64,000 bases of DNA from Rhizobium metallidurans (GTDB taxonomy: Bacteria > Pseudomonadota > Alphaproteobacteria > Rhizobiales > Rhizobiaceae), in NCBI RefSeq assembly GCF_014196505.1, contig NZ_JACIDW010000007.1, forward strand, positions 113,915 through 177,914, given 5' to 3'. This document shows, piece by piece, positions 9,791 through 19,435 of the stretch. Each line of letters opens with the position of its first letter. The first letter of the stretch is position 1. The notes under the pieces were generated by a model. It was not told the origin of the DNA. It worked only from the letters and a program-made list of their open reading frames with translations, and did no database searches. The position numbers were made by a program, and so were the translations under genes.

Positions 9791-10253
9791 GGTTGGTCTC
9801 GTTTTCGGCCAATGCCAGGGGGGTCCGGCAGGCCTGCACTAGGTTGGTCTTCATCTGCGACAGGATCTGGAAAAGCTGCTCCCGCTCTTCGGCGGCAACA
9901 TCCTCCAGGGCTTCGCCTCGCGTCACATCGCCAAGTCCGCGCATTTCCGCCAGAAGCGGATGCGCCTCCTCGCGCATGTAAAGCAGCCAGATCCGGCGGT
10001 CCGTCGGGTGCTGGCGGCGCTCGATCAGCCCGCGCTCGGCGAGCTTGTCGAGAATGCGTACAAGTGTGATCGGCTCGATTTCCAGCATCTCCGCCAGCCC
10101 ACCCTGGTGTATCCCCTCGTTGTTGGAGAGATACGCCAGCGCCTGCCACTGCGACGACGTCAGCCCGAGACACTTCGCCCGCTGCTCGAAACGCTTTCGA
10201 AGCAGACGTGCGACATCATGCAGGAGGAAGCCGAGGGGCGGATTGCTGTTCAT
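9783..10253 (-). CDS. MarR-family transcriptional regulator
   Basis: A winged-helix repressor of 156 residues that probably senses a pump substrate. The core GLTSSQWQALAYLSNNEGIHQ...LAEMLEIEPITLVRILDKLAERGLIERR...DRRIWLLY is typical of MarR. ATG 10253 is preferred over an upstream in-frame GTG at 10280, because that GTG lies inside a palindrome (10275-10291) that looks like the operator. It is the first gene of the marR-emrA-emrB operon, like EmrR in emrRAB, so it most likely represses its own operon. Confidence 0.92.
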   Translation of the reverse strand: MNSNPPLGFLLHDVARLLRKRFEQRAKCLGLTSSQWQALAYLSNNEGIHQGGLAEMLEIEPITLVRILDKLAERGLIERRQHPTDRRIWLLYMREEAHPLLAEMRGLGDVTRGEALEDVAAEEREQLFQILSQMKTNLVQACRTPLALAENETNHG

Positions 10254-10274
10254 TGAAGACTGCGCCAATAGTAA

Positions 10275-10291
10275 GCACACTTATAATGTGC
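10275..10291. promoter_or_regulatory. Candidate MarR operator
   Basis: GCACA-cttataa-TGTGC, a 17-bp palindrome with an AT-rich centre, lies 22 bp upstream of the MarR start codon. Size, symmetry and position suit autorepression by the MarR protein. Inferred from sequence only. Confidence 0.55.
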
Positions 10292-10717
10292 CTAGATATA
10301 TTGAGCAGGTGCAACATACAAGTCACCTCTGCTTGATATTCGTCATATGCGACCAAATTGTCGCACCCGGCTAACGAAAATGCCGGCGAACGCGTGGGAA
10401 TGGAAGCGTCGCCCGGCACCCTTCATGATTTTATTGGCTCGGAGAATTTCAACCCACCGGGATTTGCAATTCGACGCGCCACCCGTTTATATTGAAATCC
10501 AGAGGCTTACCGGGAGAATTGCCCGGCCGACCGATGTCGACAGCATGCACGGCGCAAGCGGCATCCACGCCACGAGCGCCCAAAAGCAGTCCGCCGGCAT
10601 TCAGACAGCATTGACAATAGGCGAGCGATCCGCGTCGCTCGAGCAGCGCCTGACATGAAACGCATTCCTTCAGCATGATCATGGCGGCGCGTTCGGCCGC
10701 CCGAATGGGGAGCCGCC
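10292..10717. other. Intergenic region between divergent efflux operons
   Basis: About 430 bp between the marR operon and the plus-strand RND operon. No reading frame here has both a good start site and family-like content. It must hold both divergent promoters; GGGGAG precedes the adaptor start at 10718 by 6 nt. I see no named motif beyond the MarR-type palindrome at the left end. Confidence 0.5.
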
Positions 10718-11896
10718 ATGCCTTTCTCGCTTCGATACGTCCTGGCCTTCAGCAGCGTCGCCTTCCTCCCCCTCGCCTCGTCCGCCCAGCAGGCCGCCGC
10801 CCCGCCCCCGCCGCCCGTCACCGTGGCCAAGCCCGTGGTGCGCGACGTCGTCGACAACGACGAGTTCATCGGCCGCTTCCAGGCGGTCGACGAGGTCGCG
10901 GTGCGCTCTCGCATCGGCGGCTATCTGAATGAGGTCGATTTCACCGACGGCGCGCTGGTGAAGAAGGGCGAAAAGCTCTTCGTCATCGACCAGCGCCCCT
11001 TCGTCACCGCGCTCAACGAAGCCAATGCCGCGCTCGAAGTCGCCAAGTCCACGCAGACCTACGCCGAGGCACAGTTCAACCGCGCGCAAAGCCTCGCCAC
11101 CAGCGGCAGCCAGTCGGTCTCGACGCTCGACGACCGCCGGCGCGAATGGCTCACCGCCCAGGCCAATGTTCGCGGCGCCCAGGCAACGGCGGAACGCGCC
11201 GCGCTCGACATGGAATACACCACGATATCGGCGCCGCTCAGCGGTCGCATCGACCGCCGACTGATCTCCCCCGGCAATCTGGTGCAGGCCGACCAGACCA
11301 TCCTGACGACCATCGTTTCGCTCGATCCGATCGATTTCTACTTCGACGTCGACGAACGCCGCCTGCTGAACTTCGCCGATACGGCGCGCAAGCTCGGCAA
11401 GGATCTGCAGCAGGGCGGCGGCGGCGTGCCCGTCATCGTGACGATTTCCGACCCGACCGCCAAGCCCTTCACCGGCAAGCTCGACTTCGCCGAAAACCGC
11501 ATCGACAACGAAAGCGGCACCATCCGCATCCGCGCTCGGCTGGCCAATCCCGACCTGATCCTGCAGCCCGGCCTCTTCGGCCGCGTGCAGGTGGAGGCGT
11601 CCAACACCTACAAGGCGATCCTCGTGCCGGACGAGGCGATCGGCTCCGACCAGAACGAACGCGTGGTCTTCGTCGTCGGCCCCGACGGCAAGGTATCGAC
11701 CAAGCCGGTGCGCCCCGGCCCGCGCCTCTATGGCTACCGCGTCATCCGCGAGGGCCTCGATGGCACCGAGACGATCATCGTCAACGGCCTGATGCGCGCC
11801 CGCCCCGGCGCCACCATCACGCCGCAGATGACCGAACTGCCGCAGGAGCGGCGCGACACCCCGCCGGATAACGCCGCGACGGAGACGCCACAATGA
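10718..11896 (+). CDS. RND efflux periplasmic adaptor (membrane fusion protein)
   Basis: Adaptor of 392 residues, AcrA/MexA class. A cleavable N-terminal signal (MPFSLRYVLAFSSVAFLPLA, then SSAQQA) is followed by the lipoyl halves (GRFQAVDEVAVRSRIGGYL with FTDGALVKKGEKLFVID, and ISAPLSGRIDRRLISPGNLV), the alpha-hairpin and beta-barrel, and a C-terminal GLMRARPGATITPQ. Its TGA overlaps the permease ATG by 4 bp (ATGA), showing a coupled two-gene operon. This is the second RND system in the window, related to but distinct from the pair at 1-2039. Confidence 0.94.
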   Translation: MPFSLRYVLAFSSVAFLPLASSAQQAAAPPPPPVTVAKPVVRDVVDNDEFIGRFQAVDEVAVRSRIGGYLNEVDFTDGALVKKGEKLFVIDQRPFVTALNEANAALEVAKSTQTYAEAQFNRAQSLATSGSQSVSTLDDRRREWLTAQANVRGAQATAERAALDMEYTTISAPLSGRIDRRLISPGNLVQADQTILTTIVSLDPIDFYFDVDERRLLNFADTARKLGKDLQQGGGGVPVIVTISDPTAKPFTGKLDFAENRIDNESGTIRIRARLANPDLILQPGLFGRVQVEASNTYKAILVPDEAIGSDQNERVVFVVGPDGKVSTKPVRPGPRLYGYRVIREGLDGTETIIVNGLMRARPGATITPQMTELPQERRDTPPDNAATETPQ

Positions 11897-14800
11897 GGTT
11901 CGCTCATTTCTTCGTCGATCGCCCGATCTTCGCGGCGGTCATCTCGATCGTGCTCCTCGTCGTCGGCAGCATCGCCTATACGCAGCTGCCGGTATCGCAA
12001 TATCCCGAGATCGCGCCGCCGACCATCGTCGTGCGCACCTCCTATCCGGGCGCCGACCCGCAGACCATCGCCGACACGGTGTCGACGCCGCTCGAACAGC
12101 AGATCAACGGTGTCGAGGACATGCTCTACATGTCCTCCTACTCCAGCGCCGATGGCGCCATGTCGCTGACCATCACCTTCAAGCTCGGCACCGATCTCGA
12201 CAAGGTGCAGGTGCTCGTCCAGAATCGAGTATCGATCGCCCTGCCCCGCCTTCCCGAGGAGGTGCAGCGCCTCGGCGTCACCACCGACAAGAGCTCCCCC
12301 GACCTGATGATGGTGGTGCACCTGCTGTCGCCGTCGCATCGCTACGACCAGCTCTACGTCTCCAACTATGCCCGCAACCGCATCCGCGACGTTCTCGTGC
12401 GCCTCGATGGCGTCGGCGACGTGCAGGTATTCGGCGAGCGCCAGTATTCGATGCGCATCTGGCTCGATCCGCAGAAGCTCTCGGCCTACGGCATGACCTC
12501 CGATGACGTGGTCTCGGCGCTGCGCGACCAGAACGTCCAGGTCTCCGGCGGCAAGATCGGCGCACCGCCGGTCACCGGCCAGAACGCCTTCGAATATACG
12601 GTCAGAACCGACGGCCGCTTCTCCGACGTGCGCGAATTCCGCTACGTCATCGTCAAATCGACGGGCGCGGGCCGGCTCGTGCAATTGCAGGACGTCGCCC
12701 GCATCGAGCTCGGGGCGCAGGACTACGTCACCAACAGCTATCTCAACAACGACCCCGCCGTGGCGCTCGGCATCTTCGCCCGCCCCGGAACCAACGCGCT
12801 CGACACCGCGCGTCAGGTCCAGGCGATCATGAAGGATGTCGCCGAGACCTTCCCGCCAGGTCTGGAGTACCGCATCGTCTACGACACCACCGAATTCATC
12901 TCCGACTCGATCTCCGAGGTCTACAGGACGATCGCCGAGGCCGCGATCCTGGTGGCGATCGTCGTTCTCGTCTTCCTGCAATCCTGGCGAACGGCGATCA
13001 TTCCGATCATCGCCATCCCGGTCTCCCTGATCGGCACCTTCGCCGTGCTGCTCGCCTTCGGCTTCTCGCTGAACATGCTGACACTGTTCGGCCTGGTGCT
13101 CGCGATCGGCATCGTCGTCGACGACGCCATTGTCGTGGTCGAGAACGTCGAGCGCAATCTCGCCCGCGGCATGTCGCCGAAGGAGGCCGCCCATGTGACG
13201 ATGGACGAGGTCGGCACCGCCGTTATCGCCATCTCGCTGGTGCTGATCGCCGTCTTTGTCCCAACCGCCTTCATTCCAGGGATCTCAGGCCAGTTCTACA
13301 AGCAGTTCGCCGTGACCATCTCGGTCACCACCGCGATCTCGGCGCTGAACTCGCTGACGCTCTCGCCGGCACTCGCCGGCATTCTGCTGAGACGCCACGA
13401 TCACCAGCACACGCGCAACAACATCGCGCTGCGTTTCGGACGCGGCCTTGCCAACGGCTTCAACCACGGCTTCGAGCGGCTGAGCTATGGCTACTCGTGG
13501 ATCATCAGGCATCTGGTCAGAAGCTGGATCGGCATCACCTGCTCGCTGCTCGTCTTCGCCGCGCTGCTCGGCGCCACCTGGTTCATGAGCACCAAGGTTC
13601 CGTCGGGCTTCATCCCGACCATGGACCAGGGCTACGCGATCGTCGTCGTCCAGTTGCCCGATGGCGCATCGCTGGCGCGCACCGATGCGGTCGTCAAGCA
13701 GGTCGGCGATATCGCCCGCACGGTACCCGGCGTCGGCAATGCCGTGCAGTTCGCCGGCTTCAGCGGCGCCACATTCACCAACGCCTCCAACTCCGGCGTC
13801 GTCTTCGTGCCGTTCAAGTCGTTCGCCGAGCGCGAGGAAGGCGGCGAGACCGCCAACAAGATCATCGGCGAGCTGTTCGGTAAGCTGCAGAGCATCCAGG
13901 AAGCCTTCATCATCGCCGTGCCGCCGCCATCCGTGCGTGGCGTCGGCAATTCCGGCGGCTTCAAGATGCAGATCCTTGACCTTGAAAATCCCGACATGAC
14001 GCGCGTGCTCGGCCTTGCCCGGCAGATGATGGGTGCGGCCGCGACGACGGAGGGACTGACCGGCGTCTTCACCACCTTCTCGGATGCCAGCCCGCAATAT
14101 TATCTCGCCATCGACCGAGACAAGGCCCGTTTCCTCAACGTGCCGATCCCCAACATCTTCAACGCGCTGTCGATCAATCTCGGCGTCGCCTATGTCAACG
14201 ACTTCAATGCCTTCGGCCGCGTCTACCAGGTCCGCGCCCAGGCCGACCGGCAATACCGCATGGACCGCGAGGACATCTTAGGCCTCAAGGTGCGCTCGGC
14301 CACCGGCGCGCTGGTGCCGCTCGGCACGCTGATGGATATCCAGGATTCCAGCGGCCCCGCCCTTGTCCAGCGCTACAACATGTATGTATCCGTGCCGCTG
14401 CAGGGCAACCCGACGCCCGGCACCTCGACCGGCGACGCGCTGAAGAAGATGGAGGCGCTGGCCGCCAAGATCCTGCCGCCGGGCACGACCTTCGAATGGA
14501 CCGAACTCGCCTACCAGGAAACCAATACCGGCAACACGGCGGTCTACATCTTCGCGCTCTCGGTCATTTTCGTCTTCTTGGCGCTCGCGGCGCAATATGA
14601 AAGCTGGATATTGCCGCTCGCGATCATTCTGATCGTTCCGCTGGCCGTGCTTGCCGCGCTGATCGGGGTCTGGCTGAGAGGCATGGACAACAACGTGCTG
14701 ACGCAGATCGGCCTGATCGTGCTGATCGGCCTTGCGGCCAAGAACGCCATCCTGATCGTCGAGTTCGCCCGCCAGGCGGAAGAGGAAGGCAAGTCGCCGG

Positions 14801-15090
14801 TGGAGGCTGCCGTCGAGGCGAGCCATCTGCGCCTTCGCCCGATCCTGATGACGGCGTTTGCCTTCATCTTCGGCGTGCTGCCGCTCGCCATCGCCACCGG
14901 CCCCGGCGCCGAAATGCGCCAGTCGCTCGGCACGGCCGTCTTCTCGGGCATGCTCGGCGTCACGATATTCGGGCTGTTCCTGACACCGGTCTTCTATGTC
15001 GCGCTGCGCTCGCTGCGGAGAAAGCCCGCCCGGCCGGCCGAAGCCGCCACCCCGGATACGCAAGCGCCGCCGGCCGAAGCCTCGTCATGA
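11893..15090 (+). CDS. RND efflux permease, HAE1 family
   Basis: Complete proton-driven RND pump subunit of 1065 residues, the standard length. It starts MRFAHFFVDRPIFAAVIS, has two periplasmic porter domains, and two six-helix membrane blocks. Helix 4 carries the proton-relay aspartates in GIVVDDAIVVVENVER and helix 10 the lysine in GLAAKNAILIVEFA. It overlaps the adaptor gene by 4 bp; its last 6 bp overlap the convergent exoZ gene. An outer-membrane TolC-like channel is not encoded nearby and must be shared. Substrates unknown. Confidence 0.95.
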   Translation: MRFAHFFVDRPIFAAVISIVLLVVGSIAYTQLPVSQYPEIAPPTIVVRTSYPGADPQTIADTVSTPLEQQINGVEDMLYMSSYSSADGAMSLTITFKLGTDLDKVQVLVQNRVSIALPRLPEEVQRLGVTTDKSSPDLMMVVHLLSPSHRYDQLYVSNYARNRIRDVLVRLDGVGDVQVFGERQYSMRIWLDPQKLSAYGMTSDDVVSALRDQNVQVSGGKIGAPPVTGQNAFEYTVRTDGRFSDVREFRYVIVKSTGAGRLVQLQDVARIELGAQDYVTNSYLNNDPAVALGIFARPGTNALDTARQVQAIMKDVAETFPPGLEYRIVYDTTEFISDSISEVYRTIAEAAILVAIVVLVFLQSWRTAIIPIIAIPVSLIGTFAVLLAFGFSLNMLTLFGLVLAIGIVVDDAIVVVENVERNLARGMSPKEAAHVTMDEVGTAVIAISLVLIAVFVPTAFIPGISGQFYKQFAVTISVTTAISALNSLTLSPALAGILLRRHDHQHTRNNIALRFGRGLANGFNHGFERLSYGYSWIIRHLVRSWIGITCSLLVFAALLGATWFMSTKVPSGFIPTMDQGYAIVVVQLPDGASLARTDAVVKQVGDIARTVPGVGNAVQFAGFSGATFTNASNSGVVFVPFKSFAEREEGGETANKIIGELFGKLQSIQEAFIIAVPPPSVRGVGNSGGFKMQILDLENPDMTRVLGLARQMMGAAATTEGLTGVFTTFSDASPQYYLAIDRDKARFLNVPIPNIFNALSINLGVAYVNDFNAFGRVYQVRAQADRQYRMDREDILGLKVRSATGALVPLGTLMDIQDSSGPALVQRYNMYVSVPLQGNPTPGTSTGDALKKMEALAAKILPPGTTFEWTELAYQETNTGNTAVYIFALSVIFVFLALAAQYESWILPLAIILIVPLAVLAALIGVWLRGMDNNVLTQIGLIVLIGLAAKNAILIVEFARQAEEEGKSPVEAAVEASHLRLRPILMTAFAFIFGVLPLAIATGPGAEMRQSLGTAVFSGMLGVTIFGLFLTPVFYVALRSLRRKPARPAEAATPDTQAPPAEASS

Positions 15091-16092
15091 GGCTCGGCGG
15101 GCGAGTGTTCCCTCTTTCGAACGCCAGCCCGTGAACAGCTTTCGCAGCGGCTTTTCGATCAGCTCGTAAGCCATGGTTCCCCCTGCCACGCCGGCAACGA
15201 CGCCGGCCGGCACGATGAGCACCGATGAGAAGCCCATCATCTGGCCCGCCTTGGCAACCACGGAGATCGCGAGCGTGTGCCAGAGATAGATGGAATAGGA
15301 AGCGTCGCCGAGATAGGTGAGCAACGGCACGCGGCCGAGGCCTCCGTCGGCCTCGAGCGAGACCATCCCGTAGACCAGCATCAACGCCAGCGGGCCGCAG
15401 ATCCCGGCATTGAATTCGGCGCCCATCAGATAGATCGCGGCGAAGCCGGAAAGCGAGGCACCCACGCAGGCAAGCCCGAGGCTGATGCCAGCGATCCACC
15501 GGCGCAGCCACAGTTCGGCGAGAAACACGCCGCCGAGAAACTCCACGATGATCGGCCGGGTGTAGGTGTAGAGGGCCGGTGTCGCCGGCTGCAGGATCTG
15601 GCCAGCCAGGAAGAACCCGCCGAACAGGCCAAACAGGAAGGGCAGCCGCCATTTGCGCGGCAGGAACAGCGCGCCGGCGAAGAGAACATAAAAGAAGATC
15701 TCGAAATTCAGTGTCCACCCCTGCACCAGCACCGGCCAGATGTCGCCGGTGCTGGGCGACTGCGCCGGAATGAAGAACAGCGACGCAAGGATGTGCGATG
15801 TCGTCAGTTGCAGGTTCGGAAACAGCCCGGCCATGGCGCCGGCGATCATGATTGCCGTCACCAGCCAGTAGGACGGGGCGATGCGGCACAGGCGATCGAC
15901 GAGAAAGCTCTGCGGCGTCATCGGCCGTCGCTCGCTGATCACCCACATGATGAAGCCGCTGATGACGAAGAACACATCGACACCGGCGGCCCCGATGGCG
16001 AAGTGTTCGCCCGACTTCTCGGTCGCATGAAAAACGACGACGGCAAGCGCCGCGAAGGCGCGCAGATATTGGATGCCGTAAAGGGTCTTCAT
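15085..16092 (-). CDS. exoZ: Acyltransferase 3, ExoZ-like EPS acetyltransferase
   Basis: Integral-membrane O-acyltransferase of 335 residues with about ten hydrophobic helices. The N-terminus (YGIQYLRAFAALAVVVFHA, then GAAGVDVFFVISGFIMW) is the acyltransferase-3 signature with the conserved membrane His. In the Ensifer meliloti exo region ExoZ is the acetyltransferase for succinoglycan, and it follows exoQ as it does here; that context gives the symbol. It is the last gene of the exoYFQZ run, 49 bp after exoQ, and its end overlaps the convergent RND permease by 6 bp. Confidence 0.88.
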   Translation of the reverse strand: MKTLYGIQYLRAFAALAVVVFHATEKSGEHFAIGAAGVDVFFVISGFIMWVISERRPMTPQSFLVDRLCRIAPSYWLVTAIMIAGAMAGLFPNLQLTTSHILASLFFIPAQSPSTGDIWPVLVQGWTLNFEIFFYVLFAGALFLPRKWRLPFLFGLFGGFFLAGQILQPATPALYTYTRPIIVEFLGGVFLAELWLRRWIAGISLGLACVGASLSGFAAIYLMGAEFNAGICGPLALMLVYGMVSLEADGGLGRVPLLTYLGDASYSIYLWHTLAISVVAKAGQMMGFSSVLIVPAGVVAGVAGGTMAYELIEKPLRKLFTGWRSKEGTLARRAS

Positions 16093-16141
16093 CCGGTTTC
16101 CTCAAATGGCCGGTCAATGCCGGCCGACAATGCGGGTGACG

Positions 16142-17407
16142 CTAATGCGCTAAAGGTTCGGGCTGCGCCTGGCGTGCCCATGCCGAGAAGTCAGGCTGGC
16201 GGCGGGCGCTCATCAGTTTTCCGGCGCAGAAATAGAACAGGAACGTTCCGACGGTATAAGGCGTCAGAATGTCGATCTCGACGAAGGAGCGGGTCGTCAG
16301 AAGCACGGCGATGGCAAACAGCAGATAGGATTCGTCGTTTCTGACATCTTCGATCAACCGGCGAAGATGCCCCCAGAGGATCGTCAGCAGCGTCAGCACC
16401 ACGATGATCAACCCGACCAGACCAACCTCCACCGCCGCTTCGATATAGGTGTTGTGGAAGTGGAAGCCGCTGCGCGAGCCGATGAAGAACTCTTCCCAGA
16501 GGCGCTCCGGCTCGGAAAAGCCCTGAACCCAATAGGCCTGGTAGCCGACGCCGAAATAGGGATTTTCGGCCGCGGCCGCGATCCCCTGCTGCCACAGATA
16601 GGTGCGCCCCGTGAGCGTCGAATCCTTGCCGAATATGCCGAGCACGGCATCGACCGCGCCGAGATAGACACCAGCCACCGCCAGCACGACCAGAGCGGTA
16701 CCGCCCCCGATCACCAGAAGCTTTCGCTGGTCGGGTGTGAGCGTCAGCACGACACGCAAGCCAACCATCAGCGCAAGCACGACAACGGTGGTCAGGACCG
16801 AGGTCGCCGACTGGCATATCGCAAGGACGTAGGCCGAAAGCAGCCCGACGATCGCGGCGACGGCCATCCATAGACGACGTTCGCCGAAGATGAAGACGGT
16901 GGCGACGCATGCGATCACGCCGAGCGAGGCATAAAAGCCGAGCTGGTTCTTCGACGCGAATGCACCGACGAAGCTGTAGGTGTTGTCGATCACGTCGAGT
17001 TCGTAGCGACCGAATAGCAGCGAATAGACGATGACGAAGGCGATGCCGACGACGATACCGAGCGTCAGCGTCTTGACGTCCATGACCCTGACGGCGATCA
17101 GCGCGCACAGCACTTGCGTCAGATACTGGATCGCGGCGCGCAGCGACACGCTGGGCGCCGCCGACCAGAAGACGGACAGGAAGGCGAACGCGGCGAAGGC
17201 GTAGATCCAGATGTAGCGGTTGTAGTTGCCGAGCACCTTGCGGTAATCGACCGCGATCAGCGGCAGCCAGAGCGCATAGTAAAGCAGGATCGCCACTTGC
17301 CCGAACCTGAGCGAATAGGCGAAGGCAAAAAGCGAAATCGCCACGGCGGAAACGGCATAGGCCACATTCCCGCCGGGCTGGATGAGCGCCGACTTAGCGA
17401 TACGCAT
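16142..17407 (-). CDS. exoQ: ExoQ-like EPS polymerase (O-antigen ligase/Wzy family)
   Basis: Polytopic inner-membrane protein of 421 residues with about twelve helices and a large periplasmic loop after the middle (GRTYLWQQGIAAAAENPYFGVGYQAYW), typical of the O-antigen ligase/polymerase fold. In succinoglycan synthesis ExoQ is needed to join octasaccharide units into long chains. It starts 9 bp after exoF and is followed by exoZ, the same order as in Ensifer meliloti. Identity is based on fold, size and synteny. Confidence 0.88.
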   Translation of the reverse strand: MRIAKSALIQPGGNVAYAVSAVAISLFAFAYSLRFGQVAILLYYALWLPLIAVDYRKVLGNYNRYIWIYAFAAFAFLSVFWSAAPSVSLRAAIQYLTQVLCALIAVRVMDVKTLTLGIVVGIAFVIVYSLLFGRYELDVIDNTYSFVGAFASKNQLGFYASLGVIACVATVFIFGERRLWMAVAAIVGLLSAYVLAICQSATSVLTTVVVLALMVGLRVVLTLTPDQRKLLVIGGGTALVVLAVAGVYLGAVDAVLGIFGKDSTLTGRTYLWQQGIAAAAENPYFGVGYQAYWVQGFSEPERLWEEFFIGSRSGFHFHNTYIEAAVEVGLVGLIIVVLTLLTILWGHLRRLIEDVRNDESYLLFAIAVLLTTRSFVEIDILTPYTVGTFLFYFCAGKLMSARRQPDFSAWARQAQPEPLAH

Positions 17408-17416
17408 ACTGCCTCG

Positions 17417-18688
17417 TTACCTCATGGCCAGTCCGGCGGTGACCTTGATCAGATCGCCGGGCTGCAACGCGGTGCTTTCCTGCACCGGGATTTCCTTCGG
17501 CTTGCCATCCACGTCGCGGATGACCGAATAAGCGATGCTGGCGGCCCCTGTCGACGTGTCGAAGCGAGCCGCGTCCGTCGATTGGGTGAGCGCCTCGGCC
17601 ATCAACGAATTGCTGGTCGTGAGCTTCAGGTTGAGCTGGTCGATCTGCGCATCAGCGCTTTGCTTTTCCTGCGCCAACTGGGCGTCCCAGTCGTTGCGAA
17701 GCGTGATCTCGTCCTGATTGGCCTTGCTGATATCCTGCTTGGCCTTCAGCGAGTTCGTGTCGATGTCGAGCAGCATTGCCTCGAGGTCGGCCGCGCGTTG
17801 CTCGGCCGTCATCTTGCGGGCGCTCAGCACCAGCCCCTTCTCGGCGAGATCGTCGACCTTGTCGCGATCGGCCGTGGCCAGCTCCAGCTGGCGGGTCTGG
17901 GTCTGGGTCTTCTTGGCCAGCGTCTCGACTTCGCTCTGCAACAGCGCCCTGAGATCGTTGAGCGCCTGAAGCTGCAGGGTCAGCCGCTTCTTGCGCGAGG
18001 CCATCAGAGCGGTCTCGCTGTCGACGAGCGCCCGCGCCTCCGGCTTGTCCTTCAATTCGGCCGGAATCTCGAACGTGTCCTTGTTGTCGATTTCGGCCTG
18101 CAGGCGGGCCTGCTTCACCAGAAGCCGCGCCCGGTCCGCCATGTAGACGACCGCGTCGCCCTTGGCGTTGATGAAATCGCGAGCGAACCGCTGGCCGGAA
18201 TCGGCCCGGCGAAGGCCGCCGGCAAGGCTGACGGCCTTGGCGACGGTCAGGTTCGGCGCGAACGGAAACTCACCCGGCTTCTCCACGTCTCCGGAGAGAT
18301 AGACCGGGCGAAACTCCGACAGTTCGACGGATGCGGACGGCCGGTCCTTCAGGGCGAACTGCTTCTGCAGCGCCACGCCGATCTGCTTGGCGATGGCGTC
18401 GGTCGTCTGCCCGGAAGCGGGAAGATCGCCGAGGAATGGCAGCGAAATACTGCCGGACGGACCAACCGTGTAGTCGCCGCTGACGACGGACCAGTCACGG
18501 ATCGTCCCATCCGCGGTCTGCCATTCGGCCACTCGAATCTTCACTTTATCCATGGTTCCAAGGCGGTAATCTTCCGCGCTGGCAATGAATGAGGACAGCA
18601 GGAATGCACTCAACCCGGCAGCGACTGCGACACCGGATCGAAGGGCACGGGATTGCCCAGCCTTGCTGCCAAATAGACGTTCGTTCAT
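17417..18688 (-). CDS. exoF: ExoF-like polysaccharide export outer-membrane/periplasmic protein
   Basis: A 423-residue exported protein with an N-terminal signal (LRSGVAVAAGLSAFLLSSF, cleaved after ASA), a polysaccharide-export domain (YRLGTMDKVKIRVAEW ... GDYTVGPSGSISLPFLG), a SLBB-like segment (VYLSGDVEKPGEFPF ... AVSLAGGL), a long coiled-coil stretch (roughly residues 210-350) and a C-terminal QPGDLIKV motif. ATG 18688 has GGGGA upstream and directly precedes the signal peptide; a longer start at 18724 is less likely. It lies between exoY and exoQ as in Ensifer meliloti. ExoF is involved in early assembly and export of succinoglycan. Confidence 0.9.
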   Translation of the reverse strand: MNERLFGSKAGQSRALRSGVAVAAGLSAFLLSSFIASAEDYRLGTMDKVKIRVAEWQTADGTIRDWSVVSGDYTVGPSGSISLPFLGDLPASGQTTDAIAKQIGVALQKQFALKDRPSASVELSEFRPVYLSGDVEKPGEFPFAPNLTVAKAVSLAGGLRRADSGQRFARDFINAKGDAVVYMADRARLLVKQARLQAEIDNKDTFEIPAELKDKPEARALVDSETALMASRKKRLTLQLQALNDLRALLQSEVETLAKKTQTQTRQLELATADRDKVDDLAEKGLVLSARKMTAEQRAADLEAMLLDIDTNSLKAKQDISKANQDEITLRNDWDAQLAQEKQSADAQIDQLNLKLTTSNSLMAEALTQSTDAARFDTSTGAASIAYSVIRDVDGKPKEIPVQESTALQPGDLIKVTAGLAMR

Positions 18689-18754
18689 ATTTTTCCCCGT
18701 GTTTCGTCCCGACGGCGCAGCCACAAGACGGCTCGTCGGGCCTCAAGGATGCCG

Positions 18755-19435
18755 TTAGTAGCTTCCGCGCTGAGCGCAGACGGCGGGAATGGTCTTTGCG
18801 ATGATCGCAACGTCCCGTGCCATCGACCAGTTTTCGACGTAGTGGGTGTCGAAAGCGACGCGAGCGGCATAGGAGACATCGTTGCGTCCGCTGACCTGCC
18901 ACAGACCGGTAAGGCCCGGGCGGGACTGCAGATAGAAGACGGCGGCGTGCTCGTACATTTCAAGTTCGTCTTGAACGACGGGACGCGGGCCGACGACACT
19001 CATCTCGCCGCGAATGATGTTGAAGAGCTGGGGAAGCTCATCAAGGCTCAGCTTGCGCAGCACGGCGCCAACGGCAGTGACCCGGGGATCGTTCTGCAGT
19101 TTGCGCGTGGCGCGCCACTCTTCCATGGCTGCAGGGTTGTTGCGCAGGTAGTCCTGCAGCACCTTGTCGCCATTGGTCACCATTGTCCGGAACTTCAGGC
19201 AACGGAATTCCTGGCCGTTATGGCCGATACGGCGATGTCCATAGAAGGCCGGACCCTTGTCCGTGAGCTTCACAAGCAGCATCACCATCAAAAAGATTGG
19301 GCTCAAGAACAAGAGCCCGAGGCAGGCGGCGGACACATCGAATGCCCGTTTTGCGAAGCCGCCTGTGGGCGGAAACGCGTTTTCGTGAACTGCGCCATAA
19401 AATGGCGAACTGTCCGATCTCGTCGCAGACTTCAT
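18755..19435 (-). CDS. exoY: ExoY undecaprenyl-phosphate galactosyl-1-phosphate transferase
   Basis: Bacterial sugar transferase of 226 residues that starts EPS repeat-unit synthesis by placing a sugar phosphate (galactose in succinoglycan) on the lipid carrier. One membrane segment ([20 protein letters not shown]) is followed by the catalytic domain with [32 protein letters not shown] and [14 protein letters not shown]. The length equals that of Ensifer meliloti ExoY. GGAG lies 8 nt before the ATG. It heads the exoYFQZ run and is divergent from exoX, whose product restrains it in Ensifer. Confidence 0.93.
   Translation of the reverse strand: MKSATRSDSSPFYGAVHENAFPPTGGFAKRAFDVSAACLGLLFLSPIFLMVMLLVKLTDKGPAFYGHRRIGHNGQEFRCLKFRTMVTNGDKVLQDYLRNNPAAMEEWRATRKLQNDPRVTAVGAVLRKLSLDELPQLFNIIRGEMSVVGPRPVVQDELEMYEHAAVFYLQSRPGLTGLWQVSGRNDVSYAARVAFDTHYVENWSMARDVAIIAKTIPAVCAQRGSY

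Noticed and set aside
10449..10682. A 77-codon Cys-containing frame in the region between efflux operons
   Set aside because: CxxC-like spacing drew attention, but there is no ribosome site, the Cys pattern is incomplete, and the tail has no coding character.
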